Source of the DNA: Lysobacteraceae bacterium | GTDB taxonomy: Bacteria; Pseudomonadota; Gammaproteobacteria; Nitrococcales; AK92 | Reading direction: 5' to 3' | Length of the DNA stretch: 64,000 nucleotides | NCBI GenBank assembly: GCA_012523465.1 | Contig: JAAYIK010000013.1 | Location: forward strand, 1 to 64,000 | Shown: one piece after another, positions 57,919 to 64,000 of the stretch | Numbering within the stretch: position 1 is the stretch's first letter | How the letters are laid out: each line of letters starts with the position of its first letter | The notes under the pieces: model-generated | The model's input: the letters and a program-made list of their open reading frames with translations, nothing else | Told to the model about the DNA's origin: nothing | Databases searched by the model: none | Made by a program: the position numbers and the translations under genes

Positions 57919-57935
57919 CAAATATTTCCTATGGT
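57907..57935 (+). promoter_or_regulatory. Predicted sigma-70 promoter upstream of the DIP gene cluster
   Basis: TTGACT (57907-57912), a 17-bp spacer and TATGGT (57930-57935). It would start a transcript around 57942, giving ino1 a leader of about 545 nt or expressing a separate small RNA or the ORF at 58026. Confidence 0.5.
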
Positions 57936-58025
57936 TTCGAGCGTAGCGAATGTGAAGAAGAATCGCTTTGGCGCTGCGCCAGCAGGCCCTGAACTTGAAA
58001 CTCGCTTTTAAGGGAGGGTCGAAGA

Positions 58026-58085
58026 ATGCATAACAACGTTCTGCCATCTTCAAACGGCTGCATGTTCAGCGGCGAGCGCCATTAG
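58026..58085 (+). CDS. Candidate 19-residue leader peptide ORF
   Basis: ATG at 58026 preceded at 8 nt by GGAGG within AAGGGAGGG, one of the strongest ribosome binding sites in the region, and ended by TAG at 58083. The peptide is MHNNVLPSSNGCMFSGERH. It lies about 85 nt after the predicted promoter and 400 nt before ino1. It could be a leader peptide or a small protein, or chance. No family is recognised. Confidence 0.3.
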   Translation: MHNNVLPSSNGCMFSGERH

Positions 58086-58486
58086 CTACTACCGCGCAAA
58101 TTGCAGACAGCACTCTGTTTCCTTCGCTCCATGTCGTTTGCATAAGCGGCGGACTCTCACAAGTCCTGAGCGCTGCCTGGCGTAGCGATTCATTTTCAGG
58201 CTGCGCGCTGTTCCATGGAGTTTTCTGCGCGGCGCTTCGAAAGAAGGCGCCGAGACTCTCTGTTGCCTGAGTCAGGCCTATTGGCTCGGGCGCAAGCCGC
58301 CTTTCCGTTTATCGCGAGAGACTGCCGGTCTTTCGCTATGGCGGTTCGATTTCCCCATTTTTCCGCTGTCTGCGTTAGCCAAGCCGCGAATGCGGCTTGC
58401 TATCGACGAGGCTCGCGCAAGGGGGAGCCTTCGTGATGAGAGGGGAAATCGGCTTGCTATCTGTGTTGTATCAGGAGGTTTCGAGC

Positions 58487-59596
58487 ATGAAAAAAATCAA
58501 GATCGCCATCGTCGGTTTGGGTAACTGCGCCAGTTCCCTGATCCAGGGCATTCATTACTATCGCAACAAGAGCCCTGAAGATGCGATCGGCCTGATGCAC
58601 TGGGAAATCGGTGGTTACAAGCCGAGCGACATCGAGGTCGTGGCCGCCTTTGACATCGACAAGCGCAAGGTCGGCAAGGACGTCAACGAGGCAATTTTTG
58701 CGCCGCCCAACTGCACCACGATTTTCCATAAGGATCTGCCGCGCAGCGGGGTGACCGTCCATATGGGGCCTGTTCTGGATGGTTACTCTGACCATATGGA
58801 TGCTCATCCGGAGCATCTGCGCTTTGTGAAGGCGGATGCACCTGAGCCGGACAAGGACAGCGTCGTCGAGATCCTGCGCAGGAGCGGAGCCGAGATCCTG
58901 CTGAACTATCTGCCGGTCGGCTCGGAAGAAGCGACCAGATTCTACGCCGAGTGCGCGCTGGAGGCTGGGGTGGCCTTCATCAACTGCATCCCGGTCTTCA
59001 TCGCCAGCAACCCGGAGTGGGCCGACCGCTTCGCCAAGAGGAGCGTGCCCTTGATCGGTGACGACATCAAGGCGCAGCTGGGCGCGACCATCACCCACCG
59101 GGTGCTGACCGATCTGTTCGCGCGCCGCGGTGTCCGCCTGGATCGGACCTATCAGCTCAACACCGGCGGCAACACCGACTTCCTGAACATGAAGAACCAG
59201 GCGCGCTTGGACTCCAAGCGGATCTCCAAGACCGAGGCCGTGCAGGCGGTTGCCGCCAAGCGTCTCGAGGACGAGAACATCCATGTCGGTCCTTCCGACT
59301 ACGTCCCCTGGCAGAAGGACAACAAGGTCTGCTTCCTGCGCATGGAAGGGCGGTTGTTCGGCGACGTTCCGATGAACATCGAGCTGCGGCTGTCGGTCGA
59401 AGACTCGCCCAACTCCGCGGGCGTCGCCATCGACATGATCCGCTGCGCCAAGCTGGCCCTGGAGCAGGGCATCGGTGGGGTGCTGGATGCGCCGTCGGCC
59501 TACTTCTGCAAGCACCCGCGCAAGCAAATGACCGACGACCAGGCCTACGAGGCGGTGGAGAAGTTCATCGCCCGGAGCCTGGAAAAGGCGGCATAA
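58487..59596 (+). CDS. ino1: Inositol-1-phosphate synthase (Ino1)
   Basis: A 369-residue NAD-dependent enzyme isomerising glucose 6-phosphate to myo-inositol 1-phosphate. The Rossmann start [17 protein letters not shown], the [15 protein letters not shown] strand, [19 protein letters not shown] and the catalytic [15 protein letters not shown] and [13 protein letters not shown] stretches mark the short prokaryotic/archaeal Ino1 family. The ATG at 58487 follows AGGAGG by 8 nt and starts the protein at [10 protein letters not shown]. Inositol phosphate synthesis is uncommon in gammaproteobacteria; the next gene uses the product, defining a DIP pathway. A terminator-like hairpin follows. Confidence 0.93.
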   Translation: MKKIKIAIVGLGNCASSLIQGIHYYRNKSPEDAIGLMHWEIGGYKPSDIEVVAAFDIDKRKVGKDVNEAIFAPPNCTTIFHKDLPRSGVTVHMGPVLDGYSDHMDAHPEHLRFVKADAPEPDKDSVVEILRRSGAEILLNYLPVGSEEATRFYAECALEAGVAFINCIPVFIASNPEWADRFAKRSVPLIGDDIKAQLGATITHRVLTDLFARRGVRLDRTYQLNTGGNTDFLNMKNQARLDSKRISKTEAVQAVAAKRLEDENIHVGPSDYVPWQKDNKVCFLRMEGRLFGDVPMNIELRLSVEDSPNSAGVAIDMIRCAKLALEQGIGGVLDAPSAYFCKHPRKQMTDDQAYEAVEKFIARSLEKAA

Positions 59597-59615
59597 GGCG
59601 CCCGCTGCCTGCTAG

Positions 59616-59646
59616 AGCACGGGCCCTGCAAGGGCCCGTGCTTTTT
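59616..59646 (+). terminator. Rho-independent terminator or attenuator after ino1
   Basis: AGCACGGGCCC (59616-59626) pairs perfectly with GGGCCCGTGCT (59632-59642) over a 5-nt loop, and T residues follow to 59646. It lies 36 bp before the next gene of the pathway. It would reduce downstream expression relative to ino1, or the downstream gene has its own promoter. Confidence 0.85.
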
Positions 59647-59681
59647 CCTTGCGATTCGACAACGGAACAGGAGGGTACTGA

Positions 59682-61031
59682 ATGCAGGCAGTGGTACTTG
59701 CCGCCGGCAGGGGCTCGCGCTTGCGCGAACTCGCCGAGTGCAAGCCCTTGCAGCCGCTGCTGGGCCTGCCGTTGCTGGAGCGCAACGTGCGCGCGGCGCA
59801 GCAGTGCGGCATCGAAGACATCGTCATCGTGACCGGCTACGAGCACGCGCGCGTCGAGGAATGGCGGCGCAGGTTCGCAGCGCGACACGACGCGCCGGCG
59901 GTTCGTCTGGTCCATAACAACGAGTGGGAGACCGCAGAGAATGGGCGCTCCCTGCTGGCAGCCGCGCCGTTCATCCAGGGCCGGTTTCTGCTGCTGATGG
60001 GCGACCATGTCTATACCCCGGAGCTGCTGCGGAGCCTGTGCGCGCAGACCCCGCCGCCAGGCGGGGCGGTCATCGCTGTTGATGGCATGATCACGCGCAG
60101 CGACATCGATCTCAATGACGTCACCCGGGTACGCCTGGCGGAGAATCGGGTCGAGGAAATTGACAAGCATCTGGCCACGTTTGATGCCTTCGACACTGGC
60201 GCCTTCATCTGCGAGCCGGACGTGCTGGAGCAGGTTCGGCGGGAAGTGGATGCCGGCCGCACCCGCCTCAGCGACGCCATGCAGGCACTGGCCGCGAACG
60301 GAGCGCTGCTGGCCCACCGCGTCGACGGCTGCTATTGGCAGGACGTCGACACCCCGGAGATGTACCGCTTGGCCGAACATGGCCTGCTGGATTGGGCGGG
60401 GTCGAAGCGCAACGACGGCTTCGTGGCGCGCTGGATAAACCGGCCGTTTTCCAAGCGCATCAGCAAGTGGCTGCTGGTCAGGAGCGCCTTGCAGCCGAAT
60501 CACATTTCGCTGATCGCTTTCGCGATCGGAATCGTCGCCGCCCTGCTGCTGGCGCAGCCGCATTATCTAACTCTGCTGCTGGGCGGCCTACTGGTGCAGC
60601 TGGCTTCAGTGGTGGACGGCTGTGATGGAGAGGTGGCCCGGCTGCGGTTCGAGTCGTCTTCATACGGCGGCTGGCTGGATGCGCTGCTGGATCGCTACGC
60701 CGATCTAGCCGTGTTAGGCGCGTTGACCTGGCACCTGATGCAAACGCAGCAGGAGATGGCCTGGATGTGGCTGGGTCTGGCGGCCATCGCCGGCAGCTTC
60801 ATCGCCAGCTACAGCGCACACAAGGCCGATCAGTTGTCCGGCAACCTCGGCTGGCGTCTCGGCCGCGATACCCGTTCGCTCATCGTCATGGTCGGCGCAA
60901 TCCTGGCTCGGCCGGACCTGGTGCTGTGGGTGGTGGCCATTGTGATGAACGCCGTGGTGTTGTATCGGATCATTTCGCTGCGCCGTCCCTACGAAGAGCA
61001 GGAAAGGCTCTCGCAGGAGGTCGTGCCGTAA
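59682..61031 (+). CDS. Bifunctional IPCT/DIPPS: CTP:inositol-1-phosphate cytidylyltransferase and CDP-inositol:inositol-1-phosphate transferase
   Basis: A 449-residue fusion. The N-terminal half (1-235) is a sugar-phosphate nucleotidyltransferase: LAAGRGSRL (6-14), KPL at 21-23, and the metal site MGDHVY with D108. It would form CDP-inositol from CTP and inositol 1-phosphate. The C-terminal half (about 245-445) is a membrane CDP-alcohol phosphotransferase: D312, D315-G316, A319-R320, G329, D333 and D337 complete the active-site motif in DGCDGEVAR and GGWLDALLDR. It would join CDP-inositol and inositol 1-phosphate into phosphorylated di-myo-inositol phosphate. Domain order and linker (SKRNDGFVARWINRPFS) follow the Archaeoglobus/Thermotoga DIP enzyme as I know it. 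AGGAGG-like site before the ATG. Confidence 0.88.
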   Translation: MQAVVLAAGRGSRLRELAECKPLQPLLGLPLLERNVRAAQQCGIEDIVIVTGYEHARVEEWRRRFAARHDAPAVRLVHNNEWETAENGRSLLAAAPFIQGRFLLLMGDHVYTPELLRSLCAQTPPPGGAVIAVDGMITRSDIDLNDVTRVRLAENRVEEIDKHLATFDAFDTGAFICEPDVLEQVRREVDAGRTRLSDAMQALAANGALLAHRVDGCYWQDVDTPEMYRLAEHGLLDWAGSKRNDGFVARWINRPFSKRISKWLLVRSALQPNHISLIAFAIGIVAALLLAQPHYLTLLLGGLLVQLASVVDGCDGEVARLRFESSSYGGWLDALLDRYADLAVLGALTWHLMQTQQEMAWMWLGLAAIAGSFIASYSAHKADQLSGNLGWRLGRDTRSLIVMVGAILARPDLVLWVVAIVMNAVVLYRIISLRRPYEEQERLSQEVVP

Positions 61032-61034
61032 TCG

Positions 61035-61631
61035 ATGGTCAGGGCAATGTCCAGGCTCCGCTTCCGCCAGTCCGTCGATAGCCCCTCCTATCGCCGCGCC
61101 GAGCAGCTGCTGCGCCAGCGGCTTGCCGCGTCTCCCGTGCCGGAAGATCCGGGCCACGCGGAGAACACGCTGTACTGGCTGTTGCGGCTTTGTCCCGACG
61201 CCGATCCGGCGCTGCGACTGGCGGCGCTGGCGCATGACATCGAGCGGGCTAGGGAAGACCGGCTGCGGCGTGAGGACTGGCCCGACTACGATGCTTTCAA
61301 GGCGGCGCATGCCGAAATCGGCGCTCGGATTACTGCCGAGATTCTGCAGCAAGCCGGCATCGAGGCAGAATTGCGAGACGAGGTTTGCCGCCTGGTTAGG
61401 CGACATGAGGTTGGTGGTGATCCGCGCAGCGATCTGCTCAAGGATGCCGACAGCCTGTCCTATTTCGATCATAACCTGCCGCTTTATTTCCATCGCGAAG
61501 GCTGGGACGAGACCTTGCGGCGTGCCCGCTGGGGCTACCAGCGGCTTTCGGCGCGCGCGCGCCGCATCTATCCGACGATCCAACCTGCCGATCCAGTGCT
61601 GCGGAAATTATTGAAAGAAGCATCCAACTGA
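61035..61631 (+). CDS. HD-domain protein, possible phosphatase of the DIP pathway
   Basis: A 198-residue soluble protein of the HD superfamily of metal-dependent phosphohydrolases. The expected metal ligands are in order: H41 (GHAENTL), H67-D68 (LAHDIERA), H92, H124 (RRHEVGG) and D137 (LLKDADSLSYFDH). The gene begins 3 bp after the IPCT/DIPPS stop, sharing its AGGAGG; ATG 61047 is an alternative start. DIP synthesis needs a phosphatase to remove the terminal phosphate from the DIPPS product, and none is otherwise encoded here. A nucleotide or other phosphoester substrate is equally possible. Confidence 0.7.
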   Translation: MVRAMSRLRFRQSVDSPSYRRAEQLLRQRLAASPVPEDPGHAENTLYWLLRLCPDADPALRLAALAHDIERAREDRLRREDWPDYDAFKAAHAEIGARITAEILQQAGIEAELRDEVCRLVRRHEVGGDPRSDLLKDADSLSYFDHNLPLYFHREGWDETLRRARWGYQRLSARARRIYPTIQPADPVLRKLLKEASN

Positions 61632-61875
61632 TTGTTTTCTCATATGTTTTAAATCCGCAAAAAGACGCCGCGATGATTGCCTGGTGGCTGTAGACGAGAT
61701 TTGAGTGCCGTAGCATAATTCAGCGCTCGCTAATATAGGTCGAGAAACCGGTAGCGGCCGAATGGTCAGAAGGACGACCCGCTGTTGCGCCGCTAAAGCA
61801 GCGGGCAAGGGGAGCCGATCCTCCTGGTGCAGCAGAGGTCGCTCTCAAGAAATAACTACGTCAAGAGATCGTCGA

Positions 61876-63177
61876 ATGATTAAGCGCATTTTTGCTGGTT
61901 CCTTGGTGACCGGGCTCGCATTGGCATCGCACCCTGTTCTGGCCCAGCCGTTCAACACCTTCGATCCCGTTTCCATGGCGATGGGTGGCGCAGGGGTTGC
62001 CTTGCCCATCCCGACCAATGCCAATCTTTTCAACCCGGCGTTGTTGTCCGGATTCAAGACGGAGCGGGACGAGGACTTCGCTTTGGGATTTTCACTGGGC
62101 GCGCGTGCCTACGACCCCGATGAGCTGCGGGATATCCTGGACGACGTGGCGGATGACTTCGACGAGCTGGATGATCTGGTCGATCGGCTCAACATGATGC
62201 TGGCGAATCCGGCCAACTATACGTATGCCGAATTTCGGAGCATCCAGCAGGAACTGGTCGGTTCGGCCCGGCGGCTGGACCGCAATCTGAGCGCCGCCAG
62301 CGGCAAGAGCGCGCAGCTCGAGCTCGGCTTGGCGATGCTGACCAATCTGCCCCGTGACCGCTGGGCCATCGGCCTCCATGCCTCCGGTCAGGCGACGGTG
62401 GGCGCCCGCATCAACTACACTGCCAATGACAGCCATGTCTTGCGCGACCTTGCCCAGCAAGTTGAAGCCATTGATGCCGGCAACTGGAACAGCGGCAGCC
62501 ACTCCATCGACTACGACAGCGATAGGGACTTGACCAGCGACGCCGAGCTGCTGGGAGCGGCCATTGCCGAGGCCGGCCTGAGCTTCGCCAAGAAGGTGGA
62601 GCTCTTCGGCCAGGAGCTGTCGCTGGGTATTACGCCCAAATACGTGTGGGTGGAAACCATCTACTACCGCGCCGACATCAACGTCGTCGACGTCGACGAC
62701 GTTGATGCCAACGACTACCGGGCCTCGCATGGCGACTTCAACCTCGACCTCGGTGTGCTGAAGGAATTCGCTAACGGCCTGTACGCCGGCCTGGTGGCGA
62801 AGAACCTGATTAAGCAAGACTACGACACGGTCGAGCTCAACGGAGTTCGCCATACCATCGCGCTGCGGCCCCAGCTGCGCGCCGGCCTGGGCTACGATGG
62901 CGGCTGGTATCGCCTGGGGCTGGATGTCGACCTGACCAAGAACAAGCCGCTGACCTTCGAGAACGCCAGCCGCTATGTGGCCATCGGCGGCGAGCTCAGC
63001 GCCTGGGGCTGGGCGCAGCTCCGGGCCGGCTATCGGTTCGATACCGAGAACAGCGACCGTAGCGTGGCCTCCGTCGGCATTGGCCTGTCGCCATTCAAGG
63101 TGCTGCATCTGGATCTGGCGGTGGCTGGCAACAGCAATGAGATCGGTGTGTCGACCCAGCTGGCGCTGACGTTCTGA
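61876..63177 (+). CDS. TraF-like outer-membrane protein (TraF_2 family)
   Basis: A 433-residue exported protein: signal peptide 1-23 (VLA before QP), then an N-terminal FDPVSMAMGGAGVALPIPTN stretch as in FadL/TraF-type beta-barrels and many alternating strands, ending in an aromatic residue (ALTF) typical of outer-membrane barrels recognised by BamA. It fits the TraF_2 family, annotated conjugal transfer TraF but often found outside conjugation loci. An acidic helical insert (about 75-130) lies in the middle of the first third. The 244-bp gap upstream holds no gene. Role unknown; no tra genes are nearby. Confidence 0.75.
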   Translation: MIKRIFAGSLVTGLALASHPVLAQPFNTFDPVSMAMGGAGVALPIPTNANLFNPALLSGFKTERDEDFALGFSLGARAYDPDELRDILDDVADDFDELDDLVDRLNMMLANPANYTYAEFRSIQQELVGSARRLDRNLSAASGKSAQLELGLAMLTNLPRDRWAIGLHASGQATVGARINYTANDSHVLRDLAQQVEAIDAGNWNSGSHSIDYDSDRDLTSDAELLGAAIAEAGLSFAKKVELFGQELSLGITPKYVWVETIYYRADINVVDVDDVDANDYRASHGDFNLDLGVLKEFANGLYAGLVAKNLIKQDYDTVELNGVRHTIALRPQLRAGLGYDGGWYRLGLDVDLTKNKPLTFENASRYVAIGGELSAWGWAQLRAGYRFDTENSDRSVASVGIGLSPFKVLHLDLAVAGNSNEIGVSTQLALTF

Positions 63178-63264
63178 CCCGACCACGCCGGTCGTGGCGG
63201 GGCTGGCTTCCTTTGCCTCGAGCGCCTATTTTTGAGCTTTCAGTAAGGAAGGAGGGGCAAGCAG

Positions 63265-63945
63265 ATGACGCTCAAGGGGAAGATGATCCGCATGCCGATG
63301 AGCGACGGAAGCGAGATCGGCGTCTATCACGTCGAGCCGATCGGCAAGCGCCGGGGCGGGCTGGTACTGATTCAGGAGATCTTCGGCGTCACCGAGCACA
63401 TCATGGAGCAGTGTGATAGCTTCGCCGAGGAAGGCTATGAGGTGCTGGCGCCGGCGCTGTTCGATCGCATCGCTCCCGGCTTTCAGGCCACCTACAGCGA
63501 AGAAGACGTCCAACAAGCAATCAAGCTCTCGCGAGAGCTGCATCCTTTTCACCAATCGGTCGCCGACGTCCAGACTTGCATCGATGCCCTCAAGGACAAA
63601 GGGCCGGTCTTCATCACCGGCTATTGCTACGGCGGATCAGTCAGCTGGGCGGCTGCGGCCCGCTGTGACGGGCTGGCGGCGGCCGCCTGTTACTACGGTA
63701 GGTTGATCCCGCAGATGGCCGAGGAGAAGCCGCGCTGTCCGACCATCGTCCACTTTGGTCGCCATGATCGGACCATCCCCATGTCCGAGGTCGAGCACGT
63801 GCAGCGGCTGCGCCCCGAGGTAACGGTGTACATCTACGAGGCTGGGCACGGTTTCAATTCCGACCGCCGGGTCGACTACCATGCCGAGAGCGCGCAGCTG
63901 GCCCGACAGCGCACCCTGGAATTGTTCCGCGCCAACGGCGGCTGA
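63265..63945 (+). CDS. Dienelactone hydrolase family protein
   Basis: A 226-residue alpha/beta-hydrolase. The catalytic triad is C121 in GYCYGG, D168 in RHDRTIP and H195 in AGHGFNSD, with the EIFGV motif (E38) of dienelactone hydrolases. Such enzymes open lactone or ester bonds, for example in halo-aromatic breakdown. GGAGGGGC-type ribosome binding site precedes the ATG. It ends 28 bp before the probable SDR gene at the window edge, so the two may be co-transcribed. Confidence 0.85.
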   Translation: MTLKGKMIRMPMSDGSEIGVYHVEPIGKRRGGLVLIQEIFGVTEHIMEQCDSFAEEGYEVLAPALFDRIAPGFQATYSEEDVQQAIKLSRELHPFHQSVADVQTCIDALKDKGPVFITGYCYGGSVSWAAAARCDGLAAAACYYGRLIPQMAEEKPRCPTIVHFGRHDRTIPMSEVEHVQRLRPEVTVYIYEAGHGFNSDRRVDYHAESAQLARQRTLELFRANGG

Positions 63946-63972
63946 GGTTCGCGGCGGCAAAGAGGAGGGATC

Positions 63973-64000
63973 ATGGAAAGGCTGGATGGGAAAATCGCTA
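63973..64000 (+). CDS. Start of a probable SDR gene (truncated by window end)
   Basis: ATG at 63973 follows GAGGAGGG by 5 nt. The nine codons seen, MERLDGKIA, match the usual opening of short-chain dehydrogenases (M-x-RLDGKIALVTG). Too short to be certain. Confidence 0.55.

Larger units (their letters stand above)
57761..58486. other. 726-bp largely non-coding region between tRNA-Leu and the inositol-phosphate synthase gene
   Basis: This is the longest gap in the window and is less GC-rich than its neighbours. It holds an inverted repeat and a good sigma-70 promoter near 57900, a candidate 19-codon ORF at 58026, and the AGGAGG ribosome binding site of ino1 at 58473-58478. An imperfectly placed GC-rich pair (57780-57787 with 57825-57832) may be a tRNA-Leu processing or termination structure. 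No other gene, tRNA 3'-end duplicate or mobile element was seen in it. Confidence 0.6.

Noticed and set aside
58215..58436. 73-residue plus-strand frame in the ino1 leader
   Set aside because: No Shine-Dalgarno sequence and an Arg/Ser/Ala-rich product; looks like chance.

Overview
The window looks like chromosomal DNA of a GC-rich gammaproteobacterium. The evidence is gene content and order rather than any similarity search: rpoE-rseA-rseB-mucD-lepA-lepB-rnc-era-recO-pdxJ-acpS, gacS/barA-cysM-rlmD, gacA/uvrY-uvrC-pgsA followed by tRNA-Gly/Cys/Leu, prfB-lysS, and sdhCDAB-sdhE-ygfX are all classical gammaproteobacterial neighbourhoods. No insertion sequences, phage genes, rRNA or CRISPR arrays were seen. 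I cannot name the species.

Layout. 1-12.7 kb is a catabolic region on the plus strand: the end of an acyl-CoA ligase, a hotdog thioesterase, a complete branched-chain-type ABC importer (livH, livM, livG, livF and a binding protein), an aldehyde dehydrogenase, then an ACAD11-like acyl-CoA dehydrogenase, an SDR dehydrogenase, an APH-like kinase, a SurE-like phosphatase and an FMN-dependent hydroxyacid oxidase. Together they suggest uptake and CoA-dependent breakdown of a (hydroxy)carboxylic acid. 12.8-20.9 kb holds cysB diverging from a siroheme-type SUMT, a 5'-nucleotidase, thrH, a metallophosphoesterase and hrpA. 21-31 kb holds prfB (with its programmed +1 frameshift), lysS, ygfZ, a succinate dehydrogenase operon flanked by three assembly/accessory genes (an SDHAF4-like protein, sdhE, ygfX) and nadB. 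31-41 kb is the envelope-stress sigma factor operon followed by the lepA-to-acpS housekeeping run. 41-49.9 kb holds the GacS/BarA hybrid kinase, cysM, a nuclease, rlmD and three poorly characterised genes. 49.9-57.8 kb holds purB, fumC, a RibD-like reductase, gacA, uvrC, pgsA and three tRNAs.

The most striking part is 57.8-61.6 kb, directly after tRNA-Leu: an inositol-1-phosphate synthase, a fused CTP:inositol-1-phosphate cytidylyltransferase / CDP-inositol:inositol-1-phosphate transferase, and a small HD-domain protein. The first two are the signature enzymes of di-myo-inositol phosphate (DIP) synthesis, a compatible solute known chiefly from hyperthermophiles. The HD protein is in the right place to be the phosphatase that completes the pathway. 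The unusually long region ahead of the cluster carries a good promoter, a perfect 9-bp inverted repeat over its -35 box and a well-spaced ribosome binding site in front of a 19-codon ORF. This is the best candidate for an undescribed system in the window. The window ends with a TraF-like outer-membrane protein, a dienelactone hydrolase and the first codons of a probable SDR gene.
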